A DNA stretch of 7,123 nucleotides from an uncultured Bacteroidales bacterium (GTDB lineage Bacteria > Bacteroidota > Bacteroidia > Bacteroidales > Bacteroidaceae). The notes beneath the pieces are model-generated. The model was not told the origin of the DNA. It saw only the letters and a list, made by a program, of their open reading frames with translations, and did not search any database. A program made the translations under genes and the position numbers. Shown piece by piece: positions 5,653 to 7,123 of the stretch (position 1 is the stretch's first letter; the number at the start of each line of letters is the position of its first letter). The stretch is from positions 1 through 7,123 of the forward strand of contig CAMBWV010000047.1 of NCBI GenBank assembly GCA_945871755.1, given 5' to 3'.

Positions 5653-7123
5653 ATGGACAACAAGACACTCAAGCCGCTGCCCGTTGGCATTCAGACATTC
5701 TCCGAGGTTATCAATAGAAATTGCTTGTACGTGGACAAAACGGCGTACATTCCACAGATGCTAAACCTCAGCAAATATATCTTTCTGAGTCGGCCACGCC
5801 GATTCGGCAAGTCGTTGTTGGTATCCACCCTCCAGAGTTATTTCGAAGGTAGAAAGGAGTTGTTCAAGGGGCTGTACATTGAACAAGTTGAGAAGGAATG
5901 GACGGAATATCCAGTGCTGAGATTTGATATGTCTTCTTCCAAGCACATGAAGAAGGAACAGTTGGAGAATTATCTACGGGATATGCTTGCGGCAAACGAA
6001 GAGCGGTTTGGCATCTCTACAAACAACCCCGAGCCCAGCCTTCGGTTGAAAAATCTCATTGCCAAAGTTTATGAGAAAACGGGTAAGCAGGTCGTCATCT
6101 TGATTGACGAATACGATGCCCCGTTGCTGGATGTGTTGCATGAGCGGGAACAATTGCCTGTTCTCCGACAGGTAATGCGCAACTTTTATTCACCACTCAA
6201 AGCTGCCGACCCCTACCTCAAATTCGTTTTCCTTACGGGCATTACGAAATTCTCGCAGCTCAGTATCTTCAGCGAACTGAACAATCTGGTCAATATCTCC
6301 ATGGATACTGAGTTTGCCTCAATATGCGGTTTCACAGAAGAGGAGGTGCGCACGCAGATGGCCGACTACGTTGACAGGATGGCCGAAGGAAAAGGCTGGG
6401 ATAAGGAAAAAACGCTCTGGGAACTCAAGAATAAATACGATGGCTACCACTTCACTTGGCCCTCGCCCGATGTGTACAACCCATTCAGTCTGTTACTTGC
6501 TTTTAGCAAGAAAAAGCTTGACAACTACTGGTTTGAGAGTGGCACGCCGACCTTCCTCATTGAGATGTTGCGCAAGTTCAACGTCCTACCCTCCATGCTC
6601 AAGCCCACCAAGGCCGTGTCCGAAGCCTTCAACAGGCCCACAGAGAATATGACGTCTATCATACCGCTGCTTTATCAGAGTGGCTACTTCACCATCAAGG
6701 ACTACAACGAAATCAGCGACCTCTACGTGCTGGATATTCCCAACAAAGAAATCCGCGTGGGACTGATGGAAAGCCTCCTGCCCAACTACGTGCAAATTGA
6801 TAGTTACAAAGGCACGACGGCCGTGGCCGAAATGTATCTGGCACTGCTCGAAAACAATGTGGACCAGATGCTTCGCCTCCTCCAAACCTACCTGCTCACC
6901 ATCCCTCAGTGCGACCATACGAACTACGAAGGCCACTACCAGCAGTTGCTCTACGTCATTTTCTCCTTGCTGTGCCGCTACGTGGATGTGGAGGTGCGCA
7001 CCGCCACAGGTCGCGTGGACATGGTGCTACGTACAGCCCAAAACCTCTACCTCTTCGAGCTAAAACTGAACCGCTCGGCCGAAGCCGCCATGCAGCAAAT
7101 CAACCTGAAGGACTATCCCGCCC
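5653..7123 (+). CDS. AAA-ATPase-like protein with PD-(D/E)XK nuclease-like domain, partial at 3' end
   Basis: The frame is open from the ATG at 5653 to the window edge (490 codons, no stop). Family members usually run to a little over 500 residues, so perhaps a few dozen are missing. The N-terminus (KPLPVGIQTFSEVINRNCLYVDKT) is the signature of AAA-ATPase-like proteins (PF09820). A Walker A-like loop is at 47-54 (RPRRFGKS) and a Walker B at 147-157 (VVILIDEYDAP), followed by LTGITKFSQLSIFSELNNL (194-212). The C-terminus carries a PD-(D/E)XK core (PF08011 type): Asp456 in GRVDMVL, Glu469 and Lys471 in FELKL, then AMQQI. ATP binding and a nuclease-like fold are therefore well supported, but the cellular role of this family, often present in many copies per Bacteroidota genome, is not established. 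No signal peptide or membrane segment is seen. It has its own promoter, diverging from the aldolase gene. Confidence 0.92.
   Translation, partial: MDNKTLKPLPVGIQTFSEVINRNCLYVDKTAYIPQMLNLSKYIFLSRPRRFGKSLLVSTLQSYFEGRKELFKGLYIEQVEKEWTEYPVLRFDMSSSKHMKKEQLENYLRDMLAANEERFGISTNNPEPSLRLKNLIAKVYEKTGKQVVILIDEYDAPLLDVLHEREQLPVLRQVMRNFYSPLKAADPYLKFVFLTGITKFSQLSIFSELNNLVNISMDTEFASICGFTEEEVRTQMADYVDRMAEGKGWDKEKTLWELKNKYDGYHFTWPSPDVYNPFSLLLAFSKKKLDNYWFESGTPTFLIEMLRKFNVLPSMLKPTKAVSEAFNRPTENMTSIIPLLYQSGYFTIKDYNEISDLYVLDIPNKEIRVGLMESLLPNYVQIDSYKGTTAVAEMYLALLENNVDQMLRLLQTYLLTIPQCDHTNYEGHYQQLLYVIFSLLCRYVDVEVRTATGRVDMVLRTAQNLYLFELKLNRSAEAAMQQINLKDYPA

Noticed and set aside
5423..5668. An 81-codon minus-strand frame in the divergent intergenic region
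   Set aside because: It runs through the plus-strand promoter and start codon of the ATPase gene and its translation resembles no known protein.

Overview
The window looks like chromosomal DNA from a member of the Bacteroidota, probably the order Bacteroidales and plausibly Prevotella-like. Two intergenic promoters fit the Bacteroidota consensus (TTTG, a spacer of 19-20 bases, then TAnnTTTG). None of the start codons has a clear Shine-Dalgarno sequence. The protein families (a secreted helix-hairpin-helix/barrel protein, an AAA-ATPase-like/PD-(D/E)XK protein, a RhuM-family fragment) are also typical of that phylum. Genus and species cannot be fixed from the sequence alone.

Layout: bases 1-640 are AT-rich and nearly gene-free. 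They hold a strong imperfect inverted repeat (81-140) and the first 69 codons of a RhuM-family gene on the minus strand (313-522), which looks like a decayed remnant. From about 640 the composition becomes clearly GC-richer, and three minus-strand genes follow. Read in transcription order they are class II fructose-bisphosphate aldolase (5190-4192), an M18 metallo-aminopeptidase (4096-2804) and a secreted HhH protein with a barrel-like C-terminal region (2746-647). A minus-strand terminator sits just after the aldolase gene (4167-4131). The peptidase and HhH genes are 57 bases apart with no terminator between them and are probably co-transcribed, either by read-through or from a promoter I could not see.

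A 462-base divergent intergenic region (5191-5652) carries the aldolase promoter on the minus strand and another promoter on the plus strand. Both have dyad symmetry nearby. The plus-strand promoter drives a gene for an AAA-ATPase-like protein with a C-terminal PD-(D/E)XK nuclease-like domain. That gene runs off the right edge after 490 codons.

The genes do not form one evident pathway: the aldolase is central carbon metabolism, the peptidase is peptide turnover, the HhH protein is envelope-associated, and the ATPase/nuclease-like protein belongs to a multicopy accessory family of unsettled function. I see no CRISPR array, rRNA, tRNA or intact insertion sequence. I do not see convincing evidence of a wholly new system. 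The best leads are the HhH-barrel protein, the ATPase/nuclease-like gene with its palindromic promoter, and the inverted repeat next to the RhuM remnant.
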